NCBI RefSeq assembly: GCF_001672915.1
Contig: NZ_LZKR01000072.1
Span: 1-62,332 of the forward strand
Direction: 5' to 3'
DNA: 62,332 nt
Source: Mycobacterium sp. 1245805.9
Lineage (GTDB): Bacteria; Actinomycetota; Actinomycetes; Mycobacteriales; Mycobacteriaceae
Position 1 is the first letter of the stretch. The number at the start of each line of letters is the position of its first letter. Of this stretch, positions 8,400 through 17,392 are shown piece by piece. Position numbers and translations under genes: made by a program. The notes under the pieces were generated by a model. That model was not told the DNA's origin. It searched no databases and saw nothing but the letters and a program-made list of their open reading frames with translations.

Positions 8400-11300
8400 A
8401 TGGTTCTCGATGAGCGTCTGCTCGCTCGGGCCGCCACCGTCGATGAGTTGCTTTCCGACGCGTTTGACCAATTGCCCATTCAGAAGGGTGACACCGACCT
8501 CGCCGCGCGCCGTCTTGCCGCATGGTGCCGGTCGTCCGCCGGCGGCGACCCAACACTGTTCGCCAGGCGGCTTCAGCGCGACGGACTGTCGATCGAGCAC
8601 GTGGTCGCAAAATTCGCGGCGGTTCGCCGCAATCCGCGCCTACCGACACCGGGCTGGGTCAAGGACGCAGCTTGGGTCGCCGCAGCGTTGCAGGATCCCC
8701 GCGAAACCGCGGCGAACACGATGCTTCCCGAAGCCGGGCAGTGCGCCTTCGCGGACCTGCTGGAACCGGTGGTCGGGGAGGCGGAGCACGTGCTCTGGTC
8801 GGGCATGGGCGACAGCGCCCGAGACGCGCTGGACGACGGCGCGCGCGCATGCCTGCGCGGTTCGCTGACAGCGCAGTTGTCGGACCTTTCGGCGCCCGCT
8901 CTCTACGACGTGTTTGCCCGCGCCCGCAACGACGGTGCGCCGGGCGGCTGCTATGACCGCTTCGTCCGCACCATGAAGACGACCGGGTGGCGTCAGCTGT
9001 TCGAGGACAAACCGGTCCTGTTGCGATTGATGGCCTCGCTCACCCGACAGTGGATCGACGCGTCACGGGAGCTGATCAAGCGGCTGGATGCCGATCTGCC
9101 GGCGATTCGCCGCGACTTGCTGGGGGAGAGCACATCTGGCCCGTCCTGCCGGGCAATCAGCATCGACACCGGCCTCTCCGACCGGCACAACTTCGGCCGC
9201 ACCGTGACGATCATCGGCTTTCAGGACGGCTCGCAGGTCGTGTACAAACCCAAGGATTTGGGGGTCGACGCAGCGTGGCATGCGCTGACCGAAAGACTGA
9301 ACTGCCTTGCCCCCGTCGAGCTGCGGGCCGCCCGCGTGCTGCCACGACAAGGTTACGGCTGGACGGAGTTCATCGATCACACGAGTTGTGCCGATCGACA
9401 GGGCTTTCAGCGATACTTCCGGCGCGCGGGCGCATGGCTGGCGCTGTTCCACTGCTTCGCCAGCGTCGACATGCATCAGGAGAACATCATCGCGAGCGGC
9501 GAGCATCCGGTGCCGATCGATCTGGAGATGATTTTGCAGGCCGCCGAACCGTGGGGCGACACAGCCACCGCCGGCGATCGGGACGCATTCGAGGCGGCGA
9601 CGCTGAAGGTCATGAATTCGGTAGTCATGGTCGGTGTCCTTCCGACCTACAGCTGGGATTCCAATGAGACCTTCTCGATGGGCGGAGTGATCTCGAATTC
9701 CGTTCCGCGGACCGCACTCACATGGACAGACGTCAATTCCGACACGATGCGGCCCGCGAAAGTTGTCCAGACCGAGTCGACCATCCCGAACCTGCCCCAT
9801 ATCGACGGGTGTCATTCTCGGCTCGGCGGTTATGTCGACGACCTCACATCCGGGTTCCGCGACTACGCGAAGTTTCTTTCCCAGCAGCGCCCGGACGACC
9901 TGTTGGACGGCTTCGGCGGCCTGCCGATCCGTAAGGTCGTCCGGCCAACGAGGTTCTACGGCATGCTGTTGCAGCATCTGGGAGATCACCGCGCCATGGC
10001 CGACGGCGTCGCGTGGTCCGCTCAGGCCGACTTCGCCGCTCAACTGGCGGACTGGGAGCAGGACATCGACCCGACCTGGCCCTTGCTGCGCGCCGAACGC
10101 GCCGCTGTCGTGGACTTGAACGTTCCACATTTTGTGATGGCAAGCGACGGCCACAGGATCCACGACGCGCACGGCACCTCAATCCCGGCGCGGTCAACAC
10201 CGGGTCTCGATCGAGCGCGTGCCCGCCTGCGCTCCCTCGATGACGAGGAAATCGCCTGGCAGACCGAGCTCATCCGGCAGAGCACCGCCACGCTCGGGCC
10301 AGCCGAACCCGTCCCGCTTGTCCCCGCGATCGGGCAGTGCGACCAGGATGCGACCGCCACCTTCACCGGCGCAGCCGACGCGGCGGCCCGAACGCTCTCG
10401 GAGCATGCGGTGCGCAAGGGGACGAGTGCGGCGTGGATCGGTCTCGACTGGCTTGGCGAGTCCGAGTTGTCACAGCTGGTCGTGCTCGGTCCCGACCTCT
10501 ACAAGGGCACGTGCGGCATCGCGCTGTTCCTTGCCGCGCACGCCGCCGTCACAGGCTCCACCTCCTCAAAAACCCTTGTGGACGCTGGGCTGCGGCGGCT
10601 GCGGGGATTCCTGCGAGGATCCAACCCGGGGCGCGTCGCTCGCCAGGTCGGGCTGGGCGGTGGCCTTGGTGTCGGATCGATCGTGTACGGGCTCGCGGTC
10701 ATCTCGACGCTCCTCGATGATGACGATGCGCTCCTGGACGCGCACGCCGCGGCGGAGACGATTACCCCGGAAGCTATTTCAGCTGATCGTCAGCTTGACG
10801 TCCTGGGCGGCAGTGCCGGCGCCATCCTCGGTCTGCTCCGGCTATATCGCCAGACCGGATCCGGCGACGTACTCGAGCGGGCGACCAACTGCGGGAGGCA
10901 TCTGCTTGCCCAACAGCGTGTGGGGCCCGCGGGCCGGCGCAGCTGGGCGCCGCCAGGTTCCGCCGGCCCTCTCAACGGCATGTCGCACGGCGCGGCGGGT
11001 TACGCCTACGCTTTGGCGTCGCTGGCCTCGGCCACCGGATATGACGAGTTCGCAAGCGCCGCAATCGAATGCATCGCCTTCGAGAACGCCTCCTTCGACA
11101 CCCACACCAGCAATTGGCCCGACCTACGCGGTGTCGGTGCCGTCGGGGGAGCCCGATGGTGTTATGGCGCTCAAGGAATCGGGTTGGCGCGGGCCGCCAT
11201 GACCAGACACCCGGTACCGTCGGTCGGAGTCGTCCGCGCCGACATCGAGAACGCCGTCGCGGGTACGGAGCACGGATGGCCGGGCGCAACCGACACGCTG

Positions 11301-11555
11301 TGCTGCGGCGCGCTCGGCAGCATCGAGTTCCTCTGGGAGGCCGGCGGCATCCTCGGGCGCGACGATCTCTGCGAGCGGGCCTCGCAGCGGCTGCTGTCAG
11401 TCATCGAAACCGCCCGGTCGAGCGGCGACTACCGGTGGACCGGCGGGACGACCGACCGCTTCAATCTTGGTCTTTTCCGCGGCATCGCGGGCGTCGGCTA
11501 CACGGCGTTGCGGCGAATCAAGCCCTCGCTGCCCAACGTCTTGATCTGGGAATGA
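8400..11555 (+). CDS. lanM: Class II lanthipeptide synthetase LanM (CCG-type zinc site)
   Basis: A 1051-residue bifunctional LanM, which phosphorylates and dehydrates Ser/Thr in a precursor peptide and then cyclises Cys onto the dehydro-residues. The N-terminal DUF4135 dehydratase/kinase-like domain (about 150-620) shows SDRHNFGRTV, the lysine of VYKPK (281-285), DMHQEN (357-362), PIDLE (D374) and RPTRFYGMLL. The C-terminal LanC-like cyclase (about 690-1045) has YKGTCGIALFLA, GMSHGAAGYA (H863), WCYG (C921) and LCCGALGS (C968, C969). The zinc ligands are thus three cysteines, as in ProcM-like CCG enzymes, instead of the usual Cys-Cys-His. The ATG at 8400 is chosen because a G-rich stretch precedes it; a TTG at 8343 is possible. 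No precursor, transporter, protease or immunity gene adjoins it. It sits between tRNA-Gln and glmU, suggesting an acquired single-gene insertion. Confidence 0.92.
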   Translation: MVLDERLLARAATVDELLSDAFDQLPIQKGDTDLAARRLAAWCRSSAGGDPTLFARRLQRDGLSIEHVVAKFAAVRRNPRLPTPGWVKDAAWVAAALQDPRETAANTMLPEAGQCAFADLLEPVVGEAEHVLWSGMGDSARDALDDGARACLRGSLTAQLSDLSAPALYDVFARARNDGAPGGCYDRFVRTMKTTGWRQLFEDKPVLLRLMASLTRQWIDASRELIKRLDADLPAIRRDLLGESTSGPSCRAISIDTGLSDRHNFGRTVTIIGFQDGSQVVYKPKDLGVDAAWHALTERLNCLAPVELRAARVLPRQGYGWTEFIDHTSCADRQGFQRYFRRAGAWLALFHCFASVDMHQENIIASGEHPVPIDLEMILQAAEPWGDTATAGDRDAFEAATLKVMNSVVMVGVLPTYSWDSNETFSMGGVISNSVPRTALTWTDVNSDTMRPAKVVQTESTIPNLPHIDGCHSRLGGYVDDLTSGFRDYAKFLSQQRPDDLLDGFGGLPIRKVVRPTRFYGMLLQHLGDHRAMADGVAWSAQADFAAQLADWEQDIDPTWPLLRAERAAVVDLNVPHFVMASDGHRIHDAHGTSIPARSTPGLDRARARLRSLDDEEIAWQTELIRQSTATLGPAEPVPLVPAIGQCDQDATATFTGAADAAARTLSEHAVRKGTSAAWIGLDWLGESELSQLVVLGPDLYKGTCGIALFLAAHAAVTGSTSSKTLVDAGLRRLRGFLRGSNPGRVARQVGLGGGLGVGSIVYGLAVISTLLDDDDALLDAHAAAETITPEAISADRQLDVLGGSAGAILGLLRLYRQTGSGDVLERATNCGRHLLAQQRVGPAGRRSWAPPGSAGPLNGMSHGAAGYAYALASLASATGYDEFASAAIECIAFENASFDTHTSNWPDLRGVGAVGGARWCYGAQGIGLARAAMTRHPVPSVGVVRADIENAVAGTEHGWPGATDTLCCGALGSIEFLWEAGGILGRDDLCERASQRLLSVIETARSSGDYRWTGGTTDRFNLGLFRGIAGVGYTALRRIKPSLPNVLIWE

Positions 11556-11708
11556 ATGGGTCGAGCCGGCCATCCTCGGGAGGCCGTGGCACCACGGCAG
11601 GGGCGAACACGCCGACCGGCCCTGCCGCACCGCCGCCTAAACTCATCTCTTGGAATAGCAGCAACGCACGCTCGCGAGCCCCGCGACCAGCCAGTAGGGG
11701 GACGGTTG

Positions 11709-13187
11709 ATGGCCTTTCGTGGTGACACCGCGGTCCTGGTCCTCGCGGCCGGACCCGGCACCCGGATGCGGTCCGACACCCCGAAGGTGCTGCACACGAT
11801 CGGCGGCCGCAGCATGCTGTCGCATTCCCTGCACGCGATCGCCAAGGTCGCACCCCAGCACCTGGTCGTGGTCCTCGGCCACGATCACGAGCGCGTCGCG
11901 CCGCTGGTCGGCGAGCTCGCCGAGACGCTGGGCCGCTCGATCGACGTGGCGCTGCAGGACCGGCCGCTGGGCACCGGCCACGCCGTCCTGTGCGGCCTGT
12001 CCGCCCTGCCGGACGACTACGCCGGCATCGTCGTCGTCACCTCCGGCGACACCCCGCTGCTGGACTCCGACACCCTGGCCGGCCTGATCGCCACCCACAC
12101 CGCCGAGTCGGCCGCGGTCACCGTGCTCACCACCACACTGAGCGATCCGGTCGGCTATGGCCGCATCCTGCGCACCCAGGACAACGAGGTGATGGCGATC
12201 GTCGAGCACACCGACGCGACGCCCTCGCAGCGCGAGATCCGCGAGGTCAACGCCGGTGTCTACGCCTTCGACGTCGCGGCGCTGCGCTCGGCGCTGGGCC
12301 GGCTGAGCTCCAACAACGCCCAGCGGGAGCTCTACCTGACCGACGCGGTCGCGATCCTTCGCGGCGACGGCCTCGCCGTGCGGGCCCAGCACGTCGCCGA
12401 CAGCGCGCTGGTGGCCGGCGTCAACAACCGCGTCCAGCTGGCCGAGCTGGGCGCCGAGCTGAACCGCCGGATCGTCGCCGCCCACCAGATGTCCGGCGTG
12501 ACCGTGGTCGACCCGGCCACTACCTGGATCGACGTGGACGTGACGATCGGCCGGGACACGGTCATCCACCCCGGCACCCAGCTGCTGGGCCGCACCCGGG
12601 TCGGCGGTCACTGCGTCGTCGGCCCCGACACCACCCTGACCGACGTCACCGTCGGCGACGGCGCGTCGGTGGTGCGTACCCACGGCACGTCCTCGTCGAT
12701 CGGGGACGGCGCCACGGTCGGCCCGTTCACCTACCTGCGACCCGGGACCGTGCTGGGGGCCGACGCCAAACTCGGCGCGTTCGTCGAGGCCAAGAACTCG
12801 GTGATCGGGACGGGCACCAAGGTTCCGCACCTGACCTACGTCGGCGACGCCGACATTGGCGAGCACAGCAACATCGGCGCATCCAGCGTGTTCGTCAACT
12901 ACGACGGCGAAACCAAGCGGCGCACCACCATCGGGTCGCACGTGCGCACCGGGTCGGACACCATGTTCGTCGCCCCGGTCACCGTCGGCGACGGGGCCTA
13001 CACCGGCGCCGGGACGGTGGTGCGCGACGACGTCCCCCCGGGGGCGCTGGCGGTGTCCGCGGGACCGCAACGCAACATCGAGGGCTGGGTGCAGCGCAAG
13101 CGGCCGGGCAGCGCGGCGGCCGAGGCCGCGGAACGGGCTGCCGGTAAGGCGGCCGACGAAAATTCCGAGAATTCGGGGCCTGAATAG
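11709..13187 (+). CDS. glmU: Bifunctional UDP-GlcNAc pyrophosphorylase / glucosamine-1-phosphate N-acetyltransferase GlmU
   Basis: A 492-residue enzyme making UDP-GlcNAc, the precursor for peptidoglycan and for the galactan linker. The N-terminal uridylyltransferase domain begins [20 protein letters not shown] and contains [11 protein letters not shown] and the metal-site VTSGDTPLL. The C-terminal half is a left-handed beta-helix acetyltransferase with hexapeptide repeats ([40 protein letters not shown]). The Pro/Ala-rich mycobacterial C-terminal tail is present. Length and sequence closely follow M. tuberculosis GlmU. The ATG at 11709 fits [12 protein letters not shown]. It begins 153 bp after lanM and probably heads a glmU-prs-arsC-lpqT unit. 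Confidence 0.98.
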   Translation: MAFRGDTAVLVLAAGPGTRMRSDTPKVLHTIGGRSMLSHSLHAIAKVAPQHLVVVLGHDHERVAPLVGELAETLGRSIDVALQDRPLGTGHAVLCGLSALPDDYAGIVVVTSGDTPLLDSDTLAGLIATHTAESAAVTVLTTTLSDPVGYGRILRTQDNEVMAIVEHTDATPSQREIREVNAGVYAFDVAALRSALGRLSSNNAQRELYLTDAVAILRGDGLAVRAQHVADSALVAGVNNRVQLAELGAELNRRIVAAHQMSGVTVVDPATTWIDVDVTIGRDTVIHPGTQLLGRTRVGGHCVVGPDTTLTDVTVGDGASVVRTHGTSSSIGDGATVGPFTYLRPGTVLGADAKLGAFVEAKNSVIGTGTKVPHLTYVGDADIGEHSNIGASSVFVNYDGETKRRTTIGSHVRTGSDTMFVAPVTVGDGAYTGAGTVVRDDVPPGALAVSAGPQRNIEGWVQRKRPGSAAAEAAERAAGKAADENSENSGPE

Positions 13188-13284
13188 ACACCGTGAGTTT
13201 GGTCCCTGGCAACCCGGCCACATTTCCGTACGATTCGCTACGTACGATGGGGCTTCCATTTCGATCCCGAGGCAGGGCAGTGCG

Positions 13285-14265
13285 TTGAGCCACGACTGGA
13301 CCGATAATCGCAAAAATTTGATGCTTTTCTCGGGCCGCGCGCATCCCGAGCTGGCCGAACAGGTCGCCAAGGAACTCGACGTCCACGTCACGGCGCAGAC
13401 GGCCCGGGAATTCGCCAACGGCGAGATCTTCGTGCGGTTCCACGAGTCGGTGCGCGGCTGCGACGCCTTCGTCCTGCAATCCAACCCCGCGCCGGTCAAC
13501 AACTGGCTGATGGAACAGCTGATCATGATCGACGCGCTCAAGCGGGGCAGCGCCAAGAGGATCACCGCCGTCATGCCCTTCTACCCCTACGCGCGGCAGG
13601 ACAAGAAGCACCGCGGACGCGAGCCCATCTCCGCGCGGCTGGTCGCCGACCTGCTCAAGACCGCCGGCGCCGACCGGATCGTGACCGTCGACCTGCACAC
13701 CGACCAGATCCAGGGTTTCTTCGACGGGCCGGTCGACCACATGCGCGCGCAGAACCTGCTGACCGGCTACATCAAGGACAACTACCCGGACGGCAACATG
13801 GTGGTGGTCTCCCCCGACTCCGGCCGGGTGCGCATCGCCGAGAAATGGGCCGACGCGCTCGGCGGAGTTCCGCTGGCCTTCATCCACAAGACCCGCGACC
13901 CGCGGGTGCCCAACCAGGTGGTCTCCAACCGCGTCGTCGGCGAGGTCGAGGGCCGCACCTGCGTCCTGATCGACGACATGATCGACACCGGCGGCACCAT
14001 CGCCGGCGCGGTGAACCTGCTGCGCGAAGACGGCGCCAGCGACGTGGTGATCGCGGCGACCCACGGCGTGCTCTCCGACCCGGCCGCCGAGCGGCTGGCG
14101 TCGAGCGGCGCGCGGGAGGTCATCGTCACCAACACGCTCCCGATCGGCGAGGAGAAGCGTTTCCCGCAGCTCACCGTCCTGTCCATTGCGCCGCTGCTGG
14201 CCAGCACCATCCGCGCCGTTTTCGAAAACGGCTCCGTCACGGGGCTTTTCGACGGAGACGCGTAG
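13285..14265 (+). CDS. prs: Ribose-phosphate pyrophosphokinase (PRPP synthetase)
   Basis: A 326-residue PRPP synthetase, supplying PRPP for nucleotides, His/Trp and, in mycobacteria, decaprenylphosphoryl-arabinose. Motifs: NGEIFVRF, the ATP-site FYPYARQDKKHRGREPIS, the metal-binding VTVDLHTDQIQGFF and the PRPP loop VLIDDMIDTGGTI. The only start giving the family N-terminus (SHDWTDNRKNLMLF) is a TTG at 13285; the preceding GTG at 13280 is out of frame and meets a stop. GAGGCAGGG a few bases upstream is a good Shine-Dalgarno, supporting the TTG. Length equals that of the M. tuberculosis protein. A TACGAT at 13244 may be a -10 element for a separate promoter in the 97-bp gap after glmU. Confidence 0.97.
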   Translation: MSHDWTDNRKNLMLFSGRAHPELAEQVAKELDVHVTAQTAREFANGEIFVRFHESVRGCDAFVLQSNPAPVNNWLMEQLIMIDALKRGSAKRITAVMPFYPYARQDKKHRGREPISARLVADLLKTAGADRIVTVDLHTDQIQGFFDGPVDHMRAQNLLTGYIKDNYPDGNMVVVSPDSGRVRIAEKWADALGGVPLAFIHKTRDPRVPNQVVSNRVVGEVEGRTCVLIDDMIDTGGTIAGAVNLLREDGASDVVIAATHGVLSDPAAERLASSGAREVIVTNTLPIGEEKRFPQLTVLSIAPLLASTIRAVFENGSVTGLFDGDA

Positions 14266-14610
14266 ATGGCCGATACCGTCATCTACCACAACCCGAAGTG
14301 CAGCACCTCCCGCAAGACCTTAGATCTTTTGCGGGACAACGGAATTGAACCGACCATCGTTCAGTACCTGAAAACCCCGCCGTCACGCGCGGAGCTGGCG
14401 CGCATGATCCGCGACGCCGGCATCGAGGTGCGTGCCGCGGTGCGCAAGCGCGAACCGCTGTATGCCGAACTCGATCTCGCCGACGCGACCGACGACGAGT
14501 TGCTCGACGCCATGGCCGAACACCCGATCCTGATCGAGCGGCCTTTTGTCGTCACACCGAAGGGCACCAGGCTGGCGCGGCCGGTCGATGCCGTGCACGA
14601 GATTCTGTGA
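14266..14610 (+). CDS. arsC: ArsC-family arsenate reductase (thioredoxin-fold)
   Basis: A 114-residue ArsC/Spx-fold protein. The catalytic-cysteine motif is HNPKCSTSRKTL near the N-terminus, and the conserved arginine/proline region is ERPFVVTPKGTRLARP near the C-terminus, as in glutaredoxin-coupled ArsC. The family reduces arsenate to arsenite, although members outside ars operons may have other redox roles. The ATG follows the prs stop directly with no gap, and lpqT overlaps its end by GTGA, so it is embedded in the prs-lpqT unit rather than in an arsenic operon. No arsR or arsenite exporter is nearby. Confidence 0.88.
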   Translation: MADTVIYHNPKCSTSRKTLDLLRDNGIEPTIVQYLKTPPSRAELARMIRDAGIEVRAAVRKREPLYAELDLADATDDELLDAMAEHPILIERPFVVTPKGTRLARPVDAVHEIL

Positions 14611-15260
14611 AGCGCTCGACCGCCGCAGTGGTGCTGGTCGCGCTGAGCATGCCCGTGGCGGCGTGCTCGCCCCCGAAAGCCCCTGACTACCAGTCGATCC
14701 TGACGCGGAGCTCGACGACCAGCGCCGCCCCCACCACGACGGAGAAGCCCGTCCCGCTGTCGCAGTACCTGCAGAACATCGGCGTCACCGGCCAACAGGT
14801 GGCGCCGGGATCGCTGCCCGATCTGAACGTGTCGATACCGACGCCGCCGGGCTGGTCGCTGGCGAACAACCCGAACATCGCCAAGGAGACCGTGATGATC
14901 TCGCACGGCGGCAAATATCCGACCGCGCGGCTGGTGGTCTTCAAATTGCACGGGGACTTCGACCCGGCGCAGGTCGTCAAGCACGGCAACGACGATGCGC
15001 AGCTGTTCGAGAACTTCAAGCAGCTGGACGCCTCCACGGATAACTACAACGGCTTTCCGTCGTCGATGATCCAGGGCAGCTACGACGTCGAGGACCAGCG
15101 GCTGCACAGCTGGAACCGGATCGTCATCGCCACCGGGTCGCCGCCCGCGAAACAGCGATACCTGGTCCAGCTGACCATCACCAGCCTGGCCAACCAGGCG
15201 GCCGCCGAGTCGACCGACATCGAGGCGATCATCCACGGGTTCGTCGTCGCCGCCAAGTAG
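14607..15260 (+). CDS. lpqT: Lipoprotein LpqT
   Basis: A 217-residue predicted lipoprotein of the LpqN/LpqT (PsbP-like) family of mycobacteria, whose role is not firmly known. The signal peptide MKRSTAAVVLVALSMPVAAC ends at lipobox VAAC, so Cys20 would be lipidated and the protein anchored on the outer face of the membrane. A Ser/Thr-rich linker follows, then the folded domain containing IPTPPGWSLANNPNIAKETV. The GTG start overlaps the arsC stop by four bases. It has the lpqT position next to prs and rplY seen in M. tuberculosis. Confidence 0.92.
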   Translation: MKRSTAAVVLVALSMPVAACSPPKAPDYQSILTRSSTTSAAPTTTEKPVPLSQYLQNIGVTGQQVAPGSLPDLNVSIPTPPGWSLANNPNIAKETVMISHGGKYPTARLVVFKLHGDFDPAQVVKHGNDDAQLFENFKQLDASTDNYNGFPSSMIQGSYDVEDQRLHSWNRIVIATGSPPAKQRYLVQLTITSLANQAAAESTDIEAIIHGFVVAAK

Positions 15261-15292
15261 GCTGCGACGCCCTGTCACTAAGCTCATCAGCC

Positions 15293-16174
15293 ATGACGAA
15301 CTGGACCGCCGCAGACCTGCCGTCGTTCGCCGGGCGCACCGTGATCATCACCGGCGCCAATAGCGGGCTGGGCGCGGTGACGGCCCGCGAGCTGGCCGGC
15401 AAGGGCGCCAAGATCGTCATGGCCGTCCGCAACACGGGCAAGGGCGAGGCCGCCGCGAAACAGATCACCGGCTCCCAAACCGGCCACGTCGAGGTGCGCC
15501 CCCTCGACCTGCAGGACCTCTCGTCGGTGCGCCGGTTCGCCGACGGCGTGGACGGGGTCGACGTGCTGATCAACAACGCCGGCATCATGGCCGCCCCCTA
15601 CGCGCTGACGGCCGACGGATTCGAGAGCCAGATCGGCACCAACCACCTCGGTCACTTCGCGCTGACCAACCTGCTGCTGCCCAAGCTGACCGACCGCGTG
15701 GTCACGGTGTCGTCGATGGCGCACTGGCCGGGACGGATCAACTTCGACGACCTGAACTTTAAGAACCGCCGCTACTCTCCCTGGCTGGCCTACAGCCAGT
15801 CGAAGCTGGCCAACCTGCTGTTCACCAGCGAGCTGCAGCGACGGCTCGACTCGGCCGGTTCGCCGCTGCGGGCGCGGGCGGCCCATCCCGGCTACTCGCA
15901 CACCAACCTGCAGGGCGCGTCAGGCCGCAAGGTCGGCGACGCGCTGATGTCGGCCGCCACCCGGGTGGTGGCCACCGACGCCGATTTCGGCGCCCGGCAG
16001 ACCCTCTACGCGGCGTCGCAGGATTTGCCGGGCGACACGTTCATCGGCCCGCGATTCGGCTGGGTTGGCCGGACGCAGCCCGTCGCCCGCAGCCGGCGCG
16101 CCCAGGACGCGGCCGCGGCCGCCAGGCTGTGGGAGCTCTCCGAGCAGCTCACCGGCACCAAATTCCCGCTGTAG
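15293..16174 (+). CDS. Short-chain dehydrogenase/reductase (retinol-dehydrogenase-like)
   Basis: A 293-residue SDR. The cofactor motif is IITGANSGLGAVTARELA (about 18-36), followed by VRNTGKGEAAA (suggesting NADP), LINNAGIM, VTVSSMAH and the catalytic YSQSKLANLL. This layout matches the NADP-dependent protochlorophyllide-reductase/retinol-dehydrogenase-like SDRs common in mycobacteria. The substrate is unknown. It starts 32 bp after lpqT, and a long repeat-filled spacer follows, so it is probably the last gene read from the glmU side. Confidence 0.87.
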   Translation: MTNWTAADLPSFAGRTVIITGANSGLGAVTARELAGKGAKIVMAVRNTGKGEAAAKQITGSQTGHVEVRPLDLQDLSSVRRFADGVDGVDVLINNAGIMAAPYALTADGFESQIGTNHLGHFALTNLLLPKLTDRVVTVSSMAHWPGRINFDDLNFKNRRYSPWLAYSQSKLANLLFTSELQRRLDSAGSPLRARAAHPGYSHTNLQGASGRKVGDALMSAATRVVATDADFGARQTLYAASQDLPGDTFIGPRFGWVGRTQPVARSRRAQDAAAAARLWELSEQLTGTKFPL

Positions 16175-16180
16175 GGCTTT

Positions 16181-16560
16181 TGAGTGTGAACTGAGGGCTT
16201 TCAGTGTGTGCTGGGGGCGGAAATCCCGTCACATTCGCGCCCTGGCGCACCACGCAAAGCCGTCAATGCACACTCAACGGCCAACCCCGGAGCAAGCGGC
16301 CCGCCGACTGGGCGGCGGCGCGTTGAGTGTGAACTGAGGGCTTTCAGTGTGTGCTGAAGGCGCGATTTCGGCCGATTTTCAACCCTGGCGCACCACTCAA
16401 AGCCGTCAATGCACACTCAACGGCCAACCCGGGAACAAGCGACCCGCCGACTAGGGGGCGGGCGCGTTGAGTGTGAACTGACGGCTTCAGTGTGTGTTGA
16501 GGGCGCGATTCCGGCCGATTTTCGGCCCTGCTGCACCACGCAAAGCCGTCAATGCACACT
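16181..16560. repeat. Tandem intergenic repeat, about 2.7 units of ~144 bp with internal inverted ends
   Basis: Three direct copies begin at 16181, 16324 and 16468 (periods 143 and 144 bp) with TGAGTGTGAACTGA and a CTTCAGTGTGTG core. Each unit ends in GCCGTCAATGCACACTC. The reverse complement of that end (GAGTGTGCATTGACGGC) nearly equals the unit start (GAGTGTGAACTGACGGC in copy 3), so every unit can form a long hairpin. The third copy stops at 16560. There is no convincing protein in it. It fills most of the 543-bp gap between the SDR and rplY; such motifs are dispersed intergenic elements in mycobacteria. Confidence 0.85.
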
Positions 16561-16677
16561 CTCGAATTTCCGCTCCCAGGCGCAAATGCGCTAACCTGAC
16601 CGGGCGTCACGGCGAGGGTGGCTGGCTGGCCAGCACCGTTATCGACGGAGACCGACTTCAAAGTCGCGACCTTTGCC

Positions 16678-16714
16678 GTGCTCCCGACCCAGGTATTGAG
16701 CACATAGGAGCGAC
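16678..16714 (+). promoter_or_regulatory. rplY leader hairpin and ribosome-binding site
   Basis: GTGCTC (16678-16683) and GAGCAC (16698-16703) can form a 6-bp stem directly in front of the strong Shine-Dalgarno AGGAG (16706-16710) of rplY. A second dyad, CAAAGTCGCGACCTTTG, lies just upstream. Such a hairpin could limit ribosome access, but this is inferred. Confidence 0.4.
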
Positions 16715-16717
16715 ACG

Positions 16718-17380
16718 ATGGCCAAGTCCGCAGTCAACCAGCTGAAGGTGGCGGTGCGAGCCGAGACCGGCAAGGGCGCGTCCCGCCGGGCCCGCCGCGA
16801 GGGCAAGATTCCCGCCGTCCTCTACGGTCACGGCGCCGCACCCCAGCACTTGGAACTTCCCGGGCACGACTACGCGGCAGTGCTGCGGCACTCGGGCACC
16901 AACGCGGTGCTGACCCTCGACATCGCGGGCAAGGAGCAGCTGGCGCTGACCAAGGCGCTGGACATCCACCCGATCCGCCGCACCATCCAGCACGCCGACC
17001 TGGTGGTCGTGCGCCGCGGCGAGAAGGTGCACGTGGAGGTCAACGTCGTCGTCGAGGGCGAGGCCGGCCCCGACACCCTGGTCACCCAGGAGACGAACAC
17101 CATCGAGATCGAGGCCGAGGCCATGTCGATACCCGAGCAGCTGACCGTGTCCGTCGAGGACGCCCCGCCGGGCACCCAGTTCACCGCCGGGCAGATCACG
17201 CTGCCCAGCGGCGTCAGCCTGGTGTCCGACCCGGACATGCTGGTGGTCAACGTGGTGAACGCCCCGACCGCCGCGGACCTCGCGGAAGAGGGCGCCGGCG
17301 AGGCGGCCGAAGGCGAGGCGGCGGCTCCCGAGGCCGAAGAGGGCGGCGAGGCCGAGGCCTCCGCCGACGAGTCCGAGTAG
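16718..17380 (+). CDS. rplY: 50S ribosomal protein L25 (general stress protein CTC family)
   Basis: A 220-residue L25/TL5-type protein that binds 5S rRNA. The N-terminal L25 domain (about 1-95) has [20 protein letters not shown]. The C-terminal CTC beta-domain (about 100-190) includes [20 protein letters not shown] and ends VVNVVNAP. A low-complexity acidic Glu/Ala tail (about 195-220) follows, typical of mycobacterial L25. It has a strong AGGAG site before the ATG and lies 12 bp upstream of pth, with which it probably forms an operon. Confidence 0.97.
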   Translation: MAKSAVNQLKVAVRAETGKGASRRARREGKIPAVLYGHGAAPQHLELPGHDYAAVLRHSGTNAVLTLDIAGKEQLALTKALDIHPIRRTIQHADLVVVRRGEKVHVEVNVVVEGEAGPDTLVTQETNTIEIEAEAMSIPEQLTVSVEDAPPGTQFTAGQITLPSGVSLVSDPDMLVVNVVNAPTAADLAEEGAGEAAEGEAAAPEAEEGGEAEASADESE

Positions 17381-17392
17381 GCGGCCCCCGAC

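Noticed and set aside
8164..8400. Functional link between tRNA-Gln and the lanthipeptide synthetase
   Set aside because: tRNA-dependent dehydration belongs to class I LanB enzymes with tRNA-Glu. LanM uses ATP phosphorylation, so adjacency is better explained by insertion next to a tRNA.
8075..8479. 134-codon minus-strand frame crossing the tRNA
   Set aside because: It overlaps a well-folded tRNA, the TetR gene and the lanM start, and has no coding character.
8236..11708. Integrative element with attL/attR at the tRNA
   Set aside because: No integrase and no second copy of the tRNA 3' end were seen on the far side of lanM.
11643..13574. Long minus-strand open frame opposite glmU and prs
   Set aside because: It is the high-GC shadow of glmU and prs, with low-complexity Asp/Gly/Val composition and no known domain.
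16181..16560. CRISPR array
   Set aside because: Units are about 144 bp with no short conserved repeats separated by unique spacers, and no cas genes are present.
16344..16703. Short ORFs inside the tandem repeat
   Set aside because: They arise from repeated hairpin sequence, differ between copies and resemble no protein.
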